This document shows, piece by piece, positions 20,173-29,589 of a DNA stretch of 64,000 bases. Each line of letters begins with the position of its first letter. Within the stretch, counting starts at the first letter, position 1. The position numbers were made by a program, and so were the translations under genes. Source of the DNA: Mermis nigrescens (Eukaryota; Nematoda; Enoplea; Mermithida; Mermithidae); NCBI GenBank assembly GCA_036768485.1, contig JAVLUZ010000349.1:27412-91411 (forward strand), given 5' to 3'. The notes under the pieces were generated by a model. The model ran no database searches. It saw nothing but the letters and a program-made list of their open reading frames with translations, and was not told the origin of the DNA.

Positions 20173-21734
20173 TTCAAAACTGCGCGCTTTGTGGCACATT
20201 TCACAAAATTGACCTATCAGCGGAATGTGGTGAATCGCGGCATCCCAGGTGCTTACACTGCAACTCTCCGGGGATCCCCCAATATAACTTATAGATTCAC
20301 GAAAATTTGTACCACCTTCACGATTACCACCATCTGAATTATCAGGATTACTATCGAAACCTTTACTGATAGGTTCGGACCGCATGCAAAACATAGTCCT
20401 CATGGAGGGAATACCCATTTGTTCGGAATAGGCTTGAAAAAATTCTGGATCATCACAAATCAGTGGGTTGAAATTTAGGTCATAATTTTCGGTTTCCGAT
20501 CGATGAGACAATAAATTTTTATTTTCATCAGAAATTGATTCATACCTACCCGAATTCCCCTCATCCTCCGCATGGCTCGTTGTCGCTAATTGCACTCTCG
20601 CCCTCCTGTCTACACGGGGTCTGTAAGTCAGTGGGTCTCCTTGATTTCTGTTATTATCCCGAAACTGGTTTTGATTATTTGAGCGCAAATGGTTAAAATT
20701 CAGGTTATCATTCTGCAGAGAATTGTTACGCGAAAAGTTTTGAGGCCTATTTTGATTCATTTGACCGATCGAAAAATTTTGAGGCCTAATTTCATTTATT
20801 TGACCGATCCTTTTTCTACAGACAGCCTGAACATGTCCCGGTTTACCGCAAAAATAACATATTATAACTCCGTCAAGAGTTCGAGACGCCATTCGTGATC
20901 TTATTGGAATTCCATTACTCTTATCAAACATTCCCGTCCTACTATCCTGACGTTGTTGATAATATGAAATTTGCGGTTTCTCAACTTTCTGCAAATTATC
21001 GCGATCATTAGGATTATTTGAGAATGTAAACCGGTTAGGTTGCCTATTAACAGATAATCCTAGCGTTTGTTGATTATTTAAATTTAATTCAGGGTTTGTT
21101 GTATATGGTGGAAACTGATTTGGCAAAAGATTTTTGTCATAAATTTGATTTATTTCTTGTTTGTATGCTTCCGTGACAGCTTCTTCGAAATTTTTCGGTG
21201 ATGCGTTTCTGACCCAGATTCGTAAATTAGGCAAAAGTTTCGAAACAAAATGACTTTTTATAAAATCGTTATTTTCATATCCCGTCCAACCAGGTTGAGC
21301 ACGTTTGGCCAGGTGTCTTATGTCAGATGCAAATTTTTGAACAGATTCACTTGGGAGTTGAAATCGAGCTACAAGTTGGTCACGTTTTATATCAACATGT
21401 TGATTTTCCGGAAAACGTTCAGCAAAAAGTTGAGCCCATTCATTCCAGGTATTAGGTTGAGGATTTCTCTGAGAAACATCGTAAAAAAATGTTTGAGCAG
21501 CGCCTTTTACGTAAATAGACAAAAGTGCAATTTTCCGATCAAGTTGAGAGGCTCCAGTTAATACTGCTAAATTACTAAATTTTCTTTCCCAGCACAACCA
21601 GCTACTATCTCCATCACCGTTAAAAGAACTAATTGGTGGTGCTGATGCAAATGTTAAGCAGGTCGTTGTTCATATAAATCTTGAATTCTAGTAACAGTTT
21701 GTTGTAAAAGTGCAATTGCTTGAACATCATCCAT
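20173..21734 (-). CDS. gag: Gag (capsid and nucleocapsid)
   Basis: The likely start is ATG at 21,734 (MDDVQAIALLQQ); the frame shifts by one base near 21,650, after which it is open to and beyond the env signal. The capsid region has the typical gypsy Gag pattern (ISSFNGDGDSSW, FFYDVSQ, WAQLFAERF, LVARFQLPSESV). A single CCHC zinc knuckle CYFCGKPGHVQAVC is encoded around 20,820-20,860, followed by Asn/Gln/Arg-rich sequence for RNA binding. It packages the element RNA into virus-like particles. The open frame that starts at 21,597 begins at TTG and is not a true start. The last 150 or so residues before env are acidic and of unknown role. Confidence 0.9.
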
Positions 21735-22160
21735 GATTTTATCCCTAAAATTTTTCAGGTGAAAAAAGAAAATTTAAATCTGGAGTAGAATCAGTTTTTA
21801 TATTTTTATTTTTTAAATCTGAAGTTTCAGTTTTAATTTCGGGCGTTACGAGGTTTTCTGGTAACTTTCTTAATGAATAGCTAGATGATCGTAACTTACG
21901 CGGAAGGTCCTGTTCTAAGAACTTTCTTCTTCGCTTCGTTTACAATTCGGTGAAATTGGTCCGAGAGCGGCTTGGCCGTTGTTGTTCACGGACCAGAAAA
22001 TGCGTGTATGTAAGTATCGGATTGAATGAATAATAAGAAAAAACAACGAGCGAATCGAGCCGATTTCGAGTGCGAATGATGCAAAAGCGAGCGTGCGCAA
22101 CTTTTAAAAATCTCTTTCATCGCGCAGTTTTTGTGGTGTTTTTTTTAGCTAACGCACCAT
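21735..22160 (-). promoter_or_regulatory. 5' leader with primer-binding site and possible splice donor
   Basis: Next to the LTR, after one base, the minus strand reads TGGTGCGTTAGC (22,148-22,159), which would pair with a tRNA ending GCTAACGCACCA. It shares the TGGTGC start with a tRNA-Gly-type site, but the tRNA is not certain. About 260 bases downstream is GTAAGTTA at 21,892-21,899, a strong splice-donor sequence that could join the leader to a downstream acceptor to express env. The rest is non-coding leader. Confidence 0.6.
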
Positions 22161-22566
22161 TGAAATGGAAGGTGGTTCGTTGTACAGGCAGTTGCATGTA
22201 TTAATAGGTAAATAAAATACGCAGAGCATAAAGATGAAACAGGACGATTACACGCAAGGCGATACAACGACCGAATAACGAATAACCAATATTCAGAAAA
22301 ACGTCACATTTTAAGTTAGATTAAAAGAATTCTAAAAGTTACGTGGGAGAAAGGTCATGTGCTAATTGACGTCAAAGAAACTAAGAAATCGGCGATTTCG
22401 GGTCTTCGAACAGATCGGAGAGATAGATTAAACGAAACGCAGGGAAACTTGGGTGGTCACGAACTTTAGAAAAGCTGAATATTATTCGTCATTTGATGAG
22501 TATGTTAAATACGAATGTTTAGAACGTTAATTAAAAAGCATAATGTAGGAGCATTCTTTAATAACA
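22161..22566 (-). repeat. 5' LTR of the retroelement
   Basis: It begins TGAAATGG on the plus strand. Bases 22,161-22,540 match the other LTR with one substitution and four small length changes, three of them in A-runs. The final 26 bases match poorly apart from ATTCTTTA and a terminal CA, so this LTR may have been altered at its outer end. The promoter and the start of transcription should lie within it, but I see no obvious TATA box. Confidence 0.88.
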
Positions 22567-22698
22567 TTTATAATCAGGATAATCATTGACAAGGATAAGG
22601 TTACAAGAACGTCCTCCGCCCGACATATTTATGCTGAAAAATGCGTTTTCACATATTTATATACACATGTGCAAGCACACACGTGTGTATATATATTT

Positions 22699-22733
22699 CT
22701 TTTTTTTTTTTCTCTCTCTCTCTCTCTCTCTCT
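22699..22733. repeat. T-run and (TC)n microsatellite
   Basis: About a dozen T followed by about eleven TC dinucleotides. Confidence 0.95.
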
Positions 22734-22855
22734 TTTTAAAAAGTATGTTAAAGTATGTGCATGCTCACGTCAGCCGAAACCTGCACGATAATGTATTGGT
22801 CTTCAAACGACTGATTTGCGCGAAAGTTGGTCATTATCAATAAGAATCGTTAGTG

Positions 22856-23105
22856 ACGGCGGCACCGAAATTCTGGGGGAGTGCTGCATTGTTTCGAAGG
22901 TCAAAAATGGCCTTAAAATGTTTGTATGGGCAAAAAACGTCACTTTTCAACGTTTCTCATCGAGAACAATCCATTGGCATAAAAAAATTGCGAAAAAAAC
23001 GGAAAAAACTTCAAAAATCGAATTTTGGGGATATTTTGGTTTCTGGGGGGAGTGTTTTGGTTTCTATGGGTGCATACACTCGAACCTCCCCACGCCCAAA
23101 TATGT
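22856..23105 (+). mobile_element. MITE family 1 copy
   Basis: It carries GGCACCGAAATTCTGGGGGA, AAGGTCAAAAATGG, TCATCGAGAACAATCC and ends CCCCACGCCC. The left end is worn and has lost the ATAGGTGGGC motif. The frames at 22816-23343 read through it and are not genes. Confidence 0.8.
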
Positions 23106-23453
23106 TCATCACTCGCTATTCCTCTGCTTCGTGTTGGCAAATCGGGCCGACCCTTTTGTTCCACAAATCACTCAGTATATCTTGTTGGGCGTCGGGGTTC
23201 AGCTTGTAACTCACAATTGTCTTTTGGAAATTTATAGTGCCGGCCGAAATATGCTTTTGGTTCCACTTTCGTTGCCAAAACACTTTGTTCCGTTCTTCGC
23301 AGCCTTCAGTCGATCGATCTCCAAACACCAATCGGGCGATTAACTTGGGCCGTAATAAACTCGGATACATTTTTTCGCACTAGGTCGACCAAACGTTGAT
23401 TATAGCTGCGGGAATAGAAAAAAATTTGAGCTGAATTACGACAATAAGTAGTG

Positions 23454-23720
23454 AGCATACGTGGGCAGCCCCAGTTCGATGAGAAACGTTGAAAGATGGT
23501 GACCTTTAAAAAATCTTTCACTCCCTTCCCCAGAATTATGGTGCTTCCCACCTCAGAGGCACGCATGGGCAGCAGCCGGATTATGGGATCCGGATGGTTT
23601 AAAGTAGATGAAAGTCCCGAATACCTTCAATTCTGGGTCAATCAATTTCGGGTTGCACGCCAGATTATCAGGGGGTGAGAACTACAGACCTTAAGCCCCA
23701 CCCCCACGCCTACAGTGTGG
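23454..23720. mobile_element. Degraded MITE family 1 fragments
   Basis: A reverse fragment at 23,466-23,550 (GATGAGAAACGTTGAAAGATGG, then CCAGAATTATGGTGCTTCCCA) is followed by a highly diverged piece that begins GCATGGGCAGCAGC and ends CCCCACGCC. Its limits are uncertain. Confidence 0.55.
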
Positions 23721-23740
23721 TCGGAAGCGTAGATATTGCA

Positions 23741-23937
23741 ATGGAATCGGGGGAAGGATCAGTTCCGGAAATTTGATGTCAAGCCTTCCCGGGGTTATTA
23801 CCGGTAGTACGTCGATCGAAAATATCAACGACGTTTCCAATAATGTTCCTTCTTCCAGCAACAAAAAACATTTAAAAAAATTAGAAAAATGTTCTGAGGC
23901 TAAAGAAAGGAGACGTAAGCTTTTAGTTAGCCAATAT
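23741..23937 (+). CDS. Possible first coding exon, basic and Ser-rich, unknown
   Basis: ATG at 23,741 in good context opens MESGEGSVPE; after a one-base change at an A-run near 23,770 the frame starting MSSLPGVITGSTS continues to 23,937 and stops at a strong donor (CAATAT followed by GTAAGTT). Alternatively translation starts at the ATG of 23,776 and no correction is needed. The peptide is Ser/Asn-rich, then strongly basic and helical (KKHLKKLEKC, KERRRKLLVSQ). No family recognised. A possible second exon is 24,567-24,749, which starts in the right phase. Confidence 0.4.
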
Positions 23938-24299
23938 GTAAGTTGCTAAAAGCGGTGAAAACATAATAGTCCTATTGATTTTATGGAAAATTAGAAATTT
24001 CGAAATGATTAGCAGTCTTTCGTGCGGAATCAATGGCCATTCTTGGGGACCTTAACTCCCAAAAAACACGTATGTATAGTCGTAAGAACGCGTTGGCGAG
24101 TGAGGGTGGTTTAGGGGAGGGTTTAAATTCTCTGCAGAATTTGAATCCCCCTGTAGATTACTGTAGACCCCAAGAATTATATTTTTATTAACTTTTATGG
24201 CGATTTCACCTAACCTGATTCCTCATCAGAATGTTCGTGATGCCCATTTATAGTTGCAAAACACATGCACTTAGGGTTTTTTGGTCTAAACCACTCAGA

Positions 24300-24430
24300 A
24301 TAGAAAAATGGAAATTTTTTGAAGTAACTAAGGCAAAATAAAGGCCAAAAATTGCAGCAGTGCAAGCAGAACACGAGCTACTCGTATTTTAGCATTTATA
24401 CCAGTTATTGAGGTCACTTTGACTTGAGAA
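24300..24430 (-). repeat. Half copy of foldback family 3
   Basis: GAAAAATGGAAATTTTT through TTTAGCATTTATACCAGTT and GAGGTCACTTTGAC matches the right arm of 12,067-12,595 with many changes. Confidence 0.55.
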
Positions 24431-24566
24431 AGCCCTCAAAATGGTACACGTATAAAACCGTAGAAACAAACGGAGTCCATTTGATTTCTCGCAGTTGCCA
24501 ATACATATGTAAAGATAGAATTGAGGTATGAAGATTTTCGCCTAAAGTAGATAGTTCATCATCCAG

Positions 24567-24749
24567 GAAGGAGCGAATTTTCAAGACTTGTGCACAAAAT
24601 CATGCACTTTTGCCACTTCTATGTGTTTTTTGCTATTTTTAGACAAAAACGAAGGTTATCCTGCCCTACCTTCTAAAATAGCTGACTATATTCGCTTACA
24701 AAATTTTGAGCCGATGCCTGTATGTAGGTATAAGCCCAGCGTCTCATAA
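24567..24749 (+). CDS. Weak candidate exon
   Basis: After CATCATCCAG the frame stays open for 60 codons and ends TAA. The product has four Cys and ends CRYKPSVS. It would follow exon 23,741-23,937 in phase. Against it, part of the stretch (GTGTTTTTTGCTATTTTTAG) resembles a block that recurs in the non-coding repeats A and B, so it may be transposon-derived. Confidence 0.2.
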   Translation, partial: EGANFQDLCTKSCTFATSMCFLLFLDKNEGYPALPSKIADYIRLQNFEPMPVCRYKPSVS

Positions 24750-24849
24750 GATTTAAAAAAATTAAATATTCGAATGTTTTGTGCTTAACTCGTCACGGTA
24801 GACGCAAGTAGGTCATTCGGATTCTCGGGAAGAGGTGGTTCAGCCAGAA

Positions 24850-25527
24850 TATAGATGCACAGCATGGCCGATCTTGATTAGGGTCAAAAATTGAGACATT
24901 TTGGGCCAAAATGGCCTCAAAAACCAGTATAAATGCTGTGAAAAGCGTTTAAACCATGTTATTTCACGATTTCTGATTAAATTGAAGCATTTTTTCAATT
25001 TTCAATAATTTTTGGTCTTTATTTGGCCTCATTTTTCTCACGAACTTTTCCATTTTTCCATTTCTTAGGACGCTTAGACCACACATGGGCGTAGGGGATG
25101 GGTCTGGACCACACATGATCATGAGGGTTTGGGAGTTTCCCCATCCCTCAGAAAAGCTTTCACCTTTCCTCCCCAGAAATTTTGATCAACCACCAGAATT
25201 CGCGAATTTTCAAAAGTTTAGATAATGTACCTGAAAATTCGTAGAAAAAGTCTTTTTTAAGCGTTTTTAGCCATCTGTTTGCTCAAAAGTGTTAGATTTT
25301 TCTGCGCTTCGCGCTATTTACACATGGATATTGTTCAATTTATTCAATTTTTTTCGATTTTTTTGAAATTGTTTTGAGTTTTTATGCTCTAGAAAGATAG
25401 AGCGTCGTCAGAAACGCCAAAAAACGATGTTTCTGACGCGTACCCATAATTTTTTGACCCAAAAAGGTACTTTAAAATGTCGCTTCCCTCAGGCTAGAAT
25501 TGTCATGCTGTGCATGTCTGGTCTGAA
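24850..25527. repeat. Foldback family 3 arm and related sequence
   Basis: It starts GATGCACAGCATGGCCGATCT and ends with the reverse motif TCATGCTGTGCATG, making a short terminal inverted pair. The first 240 bp match the left arm of 12,067-12,310. The segment 25,390-25,520 (CGTCGTCAGAAACGCCAAAAA, TTTTTTGACCCAAAAAGG) is related to 30,140-30,260 and 36,660-36,780 in repeats A and B. Non-coding. Confidence 0.65.
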
Positions 25528-25749
25528 CCCCTGAATCCGGTGGGAGCCCCGTTTTCCCAAAATCGGTAGCTCTCCTTATACTGAATTTTTGGTGCTATTT
25601 TTGGCAATGTTGCCCCATCGGACGCCCATAATTCGCTGCTGTTTATGTGTGGCCTATACCCCTAAAACCTCCATCTCCACGTGCACGTCTGGTCCAGCTA
25701 TACCCCCGAAATCTCACGCGCCTACTCCCGGCCGCCCACATCGGCCGGC

Positions 25750-26308
25750 TCACCGCACGCAAAGGACGGGGAACAACACCGACTCAAAGTCGGCGATCGT
25801 CATGCAAACGTTGGCGACCACGATGCGCAGCGATGCGCGAGCATCAGGAAAACCGACGCCGAGGACGACGAGCGCTGAATGGGTCGTCAGGACGTTCAGC
25901 GACTGAAACAAAACCGCCCGCGTCAGCCACGCCGAAGTCGACGCGTTGCTCCACAGGGCGAATCGCTCACTGAGGCAGTGCCATCGGCTGCGAACGTCAA
26001 ACGCCACCAGCGCGCGTTTGTTCTTGCGGTAGACTCCAAGGTAGACAAAGCACGTGACGCATTGAACGGTTAGCGTCGCGACCGTCAACGAAAAGCGTTG
26101 GATCGGCTCCCAAATCAACAGCGCGTAGCAGTAGCAGACGCCAGCGACGGCGCCTCCGTTGAGGCTGCTGCCCGATTGACGGTGGTAGCTCGTCGCCGAT
26201 AGTATGACATAGAACGCCGTCGCCAGAAGCACAATGGCGACACACATAAGCGGCGCGTTTGCGCGAGTCGACGATGGTTTTTGGCCCGATGCGAACGATC
26301 TTCGAAGT
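25750..26308 (-). CDS. Seven-transmembrane receptor, exon 2 (TM4 to TM7)
   Basis: Second exon of a receptor gene on the minus strand. Acceptor GAAATCAG at 26,309-26,310; the first base completes an Arg codon split after exon 1, then LRRSFASGQKPSS forms a basic inner loop. Four hydrophobic helices follow: about 26,250-26,180, 26,160-26,030 (a long or double segment), 25,930-25,840 and 25,830-25,760. The frame ends in TGA at 25,750 just after the last helix, with almost no tail; a GTGAGC donor overlaps this stop, so a further exon may encode the C-terminal tail. The exon is much more GC-rich than its surroundings. Together with exon 1 the protein would be about 313 residues, normal for a rhodopsin-like receptor. 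Confidence 0.72.
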
Positions 26309-26509
26309 CTGATTTCGAATAAAATCTCAGTGGTAGAACGTCAAAATAAGGGTTTGAGCAAAAAAATCTGAAAACGTTCCGAATTCGAATAAGAACGATG
26401 CCTTTTATCTAATCATGAATTAGTGCTCTCACCATATCTTAATCATTATCCTTTTAAACACAACAGCTTTAATCTTCCGATCTCTGCAGTACGACCGTTA
26501 AAATACATA

Positions 26510-26706
26510 CAGTCAAGACCACAAGTTACGTTGCTCAAGCGCATGCCCTACAAGCACCTGACAGTCAAAGTGACAGTTGTCGCACAGGCAATTTTCTCTC
26601 GACGCACGTGTTTACCAATATGAAATTTCGGCCGACTCACATGCAGGTAACAGGCGCCTGTCGCCTCATGCCTGTGCTTTAGCAACCTTACTTGTGGTCT
26701 TGACTG
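26510..26706. mobile_element. Tc1/mariner-like MITE
   Basis: A 197-bp element with inverted ends of about 38 bp (CAGTCAAGACCACAAGT at the left, its complement at the right) flanked by TA on both sides (26,508-26,509 and 26,707-26,708). TA target choice and CAGT ends are typical of the Tc1/mariner superfamily. It has no transposase. The frame at 26,423-26,623 overlaps it and is not a gene. Confidence 0.88.
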
Positions 26707-27359
26707 TAGATGTGATCTAAGCGCGATAATGAGAATGGTAAAAAATTTAAAAGCTTACGCCTAAAAGCTTAATGAGAAATCTCAAGCTCTTGCTGATAAA
26801 GTTCAGGTAGGTCGCTGATTCTATGGAATGCAGGAATGTGCAGCGTGGGGTGGGAATTCCGATGACGGGTAGGTTGGGTTGGGTTTAAAAAGATTTTAAA
26901 ACCCGCCTTTTTTGGCTTAGGAACGATACGTCCGCTTCAAGAACACTAATTTCGTCAGGCAATGCTCGTCGTGTCCTAAATCTAGAAACACGACATAATT
27001 TTTCAAAAAGTTGAAGTAGATTGAGTACATTATGTTTATTCAAAAAAATGAGTATCTAGTGTGAATCGGCGATAAATTGTTAATTTTAAGCCAAGATTTC
27101 CCTAGCTAAAAACACATAAAACAGCACGATTTCTGCGATTTTAACATTTCGTTAAAAAATAAAAGTCAGCATTATCTAGCCCTGTTCTCGGATATAAAAA
27201 ATCATGAAATGGATTAGAGATAAGAGTCTATAAAATCGTCGCTAATTTTTGACCTATTGAATACGCTTTGAATAATGCATTTCGTACTTCTTCTCTTCAG
27301 AATCATCGTATTTTCGAAATATTTTTTGCAATTAAAAAATAGTTTTTCCGAAAAAGGGT

Positions 27360-27655
27360 CTAGACAAGACATGCTACGTGGGGGTTTATGGGAGCAGGAC
27401 CCCGGAATAGAAAAATAAGAAATTATCCCGGGAAAATATGGAAAATGAAGACACAGAAATGGATAAAAATTGAAATTATTCTTCAAAAGTGCTTAAAATT
27501 GACCGAAAACGTAACAACGTAGTCTTAATGCTGTTTTGGCGCTTATAATAGTTTTTGATATAATTTTGGCTCAATAGAAGCTTAATTCTCGACTCCCCTT
27601 TAGATCGGCTGATACTCCTCCCCTATATCGGCAATGCTGTGTATCTACTGTCTAG
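27360..27655 (-). repeat. Foldback family 3, reverse arm
   Basis: It runs from CCCCGGAATAGAAAAAT-like sequence through AGTGCTTAAAATTGACC to TTTAGATCGGC and GCAATGCTGTGTATC, the reverse of the ATGCACAGCAT end. A second degraded arm follows at 27,665-27,785. Confidence 0.6.
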
Positions 27656-27799
27656 ACTCCCACCAAATGAAAAAATGAAAAATTTGTCAAAGAAAAAGGA
27701 GGCAAAATTAAGGCTTATAAAGCAGTGAAACAGAAAAATTTTTCTAAGAGGTGCTTGAAACTAATCAAAAACTGACTGAGGAATAAGGTAATTAGAACC

Positions 27800-28080
27800 A
27801 TAGGTAGGCAGCACCCAAATTCTGAAGGGAGTGCGCAAGATTTTTCAGATGTCAAAAAATGGTCTTATAAATGGGGGTATTTCATAAAAGCACCATTTTT
27901 CAACGTTTCTCATCAAGCACTATCCATTAGCATTAAAAAAAAACTTGCGGAAGAAGCAAACAAATTTCAAAACTTGAATTCTGGGTAGGGGATAACTTGG
28001 TTACGGAGGAGAGGGTATTCGGCCTTCTGCGGGAGTGCAAATCCCTCGCCACGAACTCCCCCTTCCGCGCCCAAGTATGT
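27800..28080 (+). mobile_element. MITE family 1 copy in receptor intron
   Basis: It starts ATAGGTAGGCAGCACCC, contains CATCAAGCACTATCC and ends CGCGCCCAAGTATGT. Flanks TTAGAACC and TTGGAACG are a worn 8-bp duplication. Confidence 0.82.
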
Positions 28081-28198
28081 TTGGAACGCTTTTTTAGCAA
28101 TTATATTAGTATTTAAAATCACTTTGATATAAAAAGGCGCACCTACTGACTCTCAGACAAGTAGCTCCTGCGCATCTATGATCTGAATCGACACTTAC

Positions 28199-28581
28199 CT
28201 GCTGAATCCAATGAACAGCATAGCCAAATAGACGACTGAGCTTGGCGTCAGGTAGAAATATTCGACTATCGCGCACCAAATCCAGTCAACGCCCCAGCGG
28301 TGGAAGTGGAGCGGCGAGATCCAAAGCCAATTGTAGACGGATTTCATGGCAAAAATGCAACTCCTCATCGCGTAACACAAATTGCAGCAAATTAGCAAGC
28401 ACTTGACTTCGTCCGGCACACCGCCGCCGCTTTTAGTCAAAGCCCGCATGCAAATCAGATTGGCGACCAATCCGAGAGGAGCCAATATCAACAATAAAGT
28501 TGACAAGGAGCCGAGCACGGTTCGGTATTCATTTCGATCGCACCATAAGTCATTGTAGGACCCGTTGGGAGAAAAATTCAT
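28199..28581 (-). CDS. Seven-transmembrane receptor, exon 1 (N terminus to TM3)
   Basis: The chosen start is the ATG at 28,581 (MNFSPNGSYNDLW), which gives a short extracellular N terminus with an N-glycosylation site; an upstream in-frame ATG at 28,656 lies in minisatellite DNA and is less likely. TM1 is about residues 24-48 (LGSLSTLLLILAPLGLVANL), TM2 about 61-85 and TM3 about 105-127. The Cys before TM3 (WIWCAIV) matches the conserved disulfide Cys of rhodopsin-like receptors. The region after TM3 reads GFSRLRR across the splice, in place of the usual DRY. The exon ends at donor CAG followed by GTAAGTG. Probably a plasma-membrane chemoreceptor or peptide receptor of a lineage-specific family; ligand unknown. 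Confidence 0.75.
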
Positions 28582-28639
28582 AGTCTTAATATAAATCCGT
28601 ATGCAATGATAATACAAGGGACAGCCATACCTGAGGTCG

Positions 28640-29115
28640 TGTCCCAACACTGCCACGTTCCAACACTGCCACCACGAGTCCCAATATTACCACCGCGAGC
28701 ATACGTGGGCAGCAAGGAAATTATGGGGGGAGGGTTGAAACACTTTTCAAAGGTAAAAAAATGGCCTCAAAAATGGTGGTATGGCGAAGAAACTACCATT
28801 TTCCTACGTTTCTCATCGAGCACTATCCATTGGCATCAAAAAATAGTGAAAAAAAATTCAAAAATTGAATTCTGGGGGAGAAGTATTTTGATTTCTGGGG
28901 CGGGGGTATTTTAATTTCTCAAGGGGGTGCCTACCCCCCGAACCCCCATGCCCAGGTGTGAACGTGAGTTTCAACACTGCCACCTTCCCAAACACTGCCA
29001 CCGTCCTATCATTGCCACCGTCCCAATACTGCAATCGCGAATCCCAATATTTCCAATATGTTTCCCACCAGTGCCACCGTCCGAAAACTGCCACCCTGAG
29101 CCCCAACAATGCCAC
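28640..29115 (+). repeat. Minisatellite, unit about 18 bp, split by a MITE
   Basis: Imperfect repeats of CCAACACTGCCACCGT type at 28,640-28,700 and 28,965-29,115. MITE family 1 (28,701-28,961) has inserted within the array. The same repeat occurs in the other orientation at 29,590-29,755 and 35,838-35,985. Confidence 0.85.
28701..28961 (+). mobile_element. MITE family 1 copy inside a minisatellite
   Basis: It starts ATACGTGGGCAGCA and ends ATGCCCAGGTGTGA, with the internal landmarks CATCGAGCACTATCC and GAATTCTGGGGG. Confidence 0.88.
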
Positions 29116-29417
29116 CACTCTGTTACACAGAGATTCACGCATGGACTTTGTAGTGAGGATGGATTTAAACCTCTTAGAATATTACTACCCAGAGGCTATT
29201 ATCTCCATTTGAGAAGATAGACCTTATGTAGGTATTGAAGAGCACTTTAGGAAGAAAATGTGAATTTCAACTCCGACATATGTACATCGAATTACAATAC
29301 AAAAAGTTCAGGATTTAGCCTCTCACAAATTCCTGCTAGTATCCCCTTTCCTAACGACTGCAACCATTATTATCTGTGAAAATTAGATACTTAATGCTTC
29401 TTAAATTATATGTGTAC
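29116..29417. other. No gene seen
   Basis: Spacer between the minisatellite and the exon at 29,418. No supported feature. Confidence 0.5.
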
Positions 29418-29543
29418 CTCCTTCTCCATGCAGTACAAACGTACTCGGTTATACTTTTCGGCAGCAACTAAATTATGAGGTGGGGCGAATATCGACGAAT
29501 AGTCGAAATACAATTCTGGAAGGTCTGCCGGATTCTGGAGAGT
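29418..29543 (-). CDS. Isolated internal exon, unknown protein
   Basis: Acceptor CTTAAAATTCAG and donor GAGAAGGAG followed by GTACACA bound exactly 42 codons with both ends on codon boundaries. The peptide (TLQNPADLPELYFDYSSIF, then VAAEKYNRVRLYCMEKE) has strongly protein-like composition. I do not recognise the family. It lies upstream of the receptor gene on the same strand, but nothing shows that they belong to one transcript. Partner exons were not found. Confidence 0.45.
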
Positions 29544-29589
29544 CTGAATTTTAAGGGGGTTCAACCTTGCCCCTCGCTCATCACGACAG

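Larger units (their letters stand above)
12724..22566 (-). mobile_element. Ty3/gypsy-type LTR retroelement with env before pol
   Basis: A complete 9.8-kb element bounded by direct LTRs. In transcription sense (right to left): LTR, primer site, gag, envelope-like glycoprotein, protease, reverse transcriptase, RNase H, integrase with a GPY/F module, an extra 458-residue ORF, polypurine tract, LTR. Gag with a CCHC knuckle, the pol order RT-RH-IN and the GPY/F motif place it in Metaviridae (Ty3/gypsy). The env gene sits between gag and protease, where the family normally has none. The LTRs show about one substitution and a few small indels in 380 bases, so the insertion is recent. Reading frames are broken at several runs of identical bases. 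No clear target duplication was found. Confidence 0.95.
26309..28198 (-). other. Intron of the receptor gene, filled with repeats
   Basis: A 1.9-kb interval between donor GTAAGTGT at 28,191-28,198 and acceptor GAAATCAG. It holds a Tc1/mariner-like MITE (26,510-26,706), reverse family 3 sequence (27,360-27,655) and a MITE family 1 copy (27,800-28,080). No other exon was seen in it. Confidence 0.65.

Noticed and set aside
22816..23343. 175-residue plus-strand frame and several overlapping frames
   Set aside because: They read through a MITE family 1 copy and start without ATG; several other MITE copies give similar frames.
25589..25973. GC-rich plus-strand frames of 105 and 108 residues
   Set aside because: They are antisense to receptor exon 2, which is supported by helices and splice phase.
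28606..29220. Plus-strand frames of about 100 residues
   Set aside because: They consist of MITE and minisatellite sequence.
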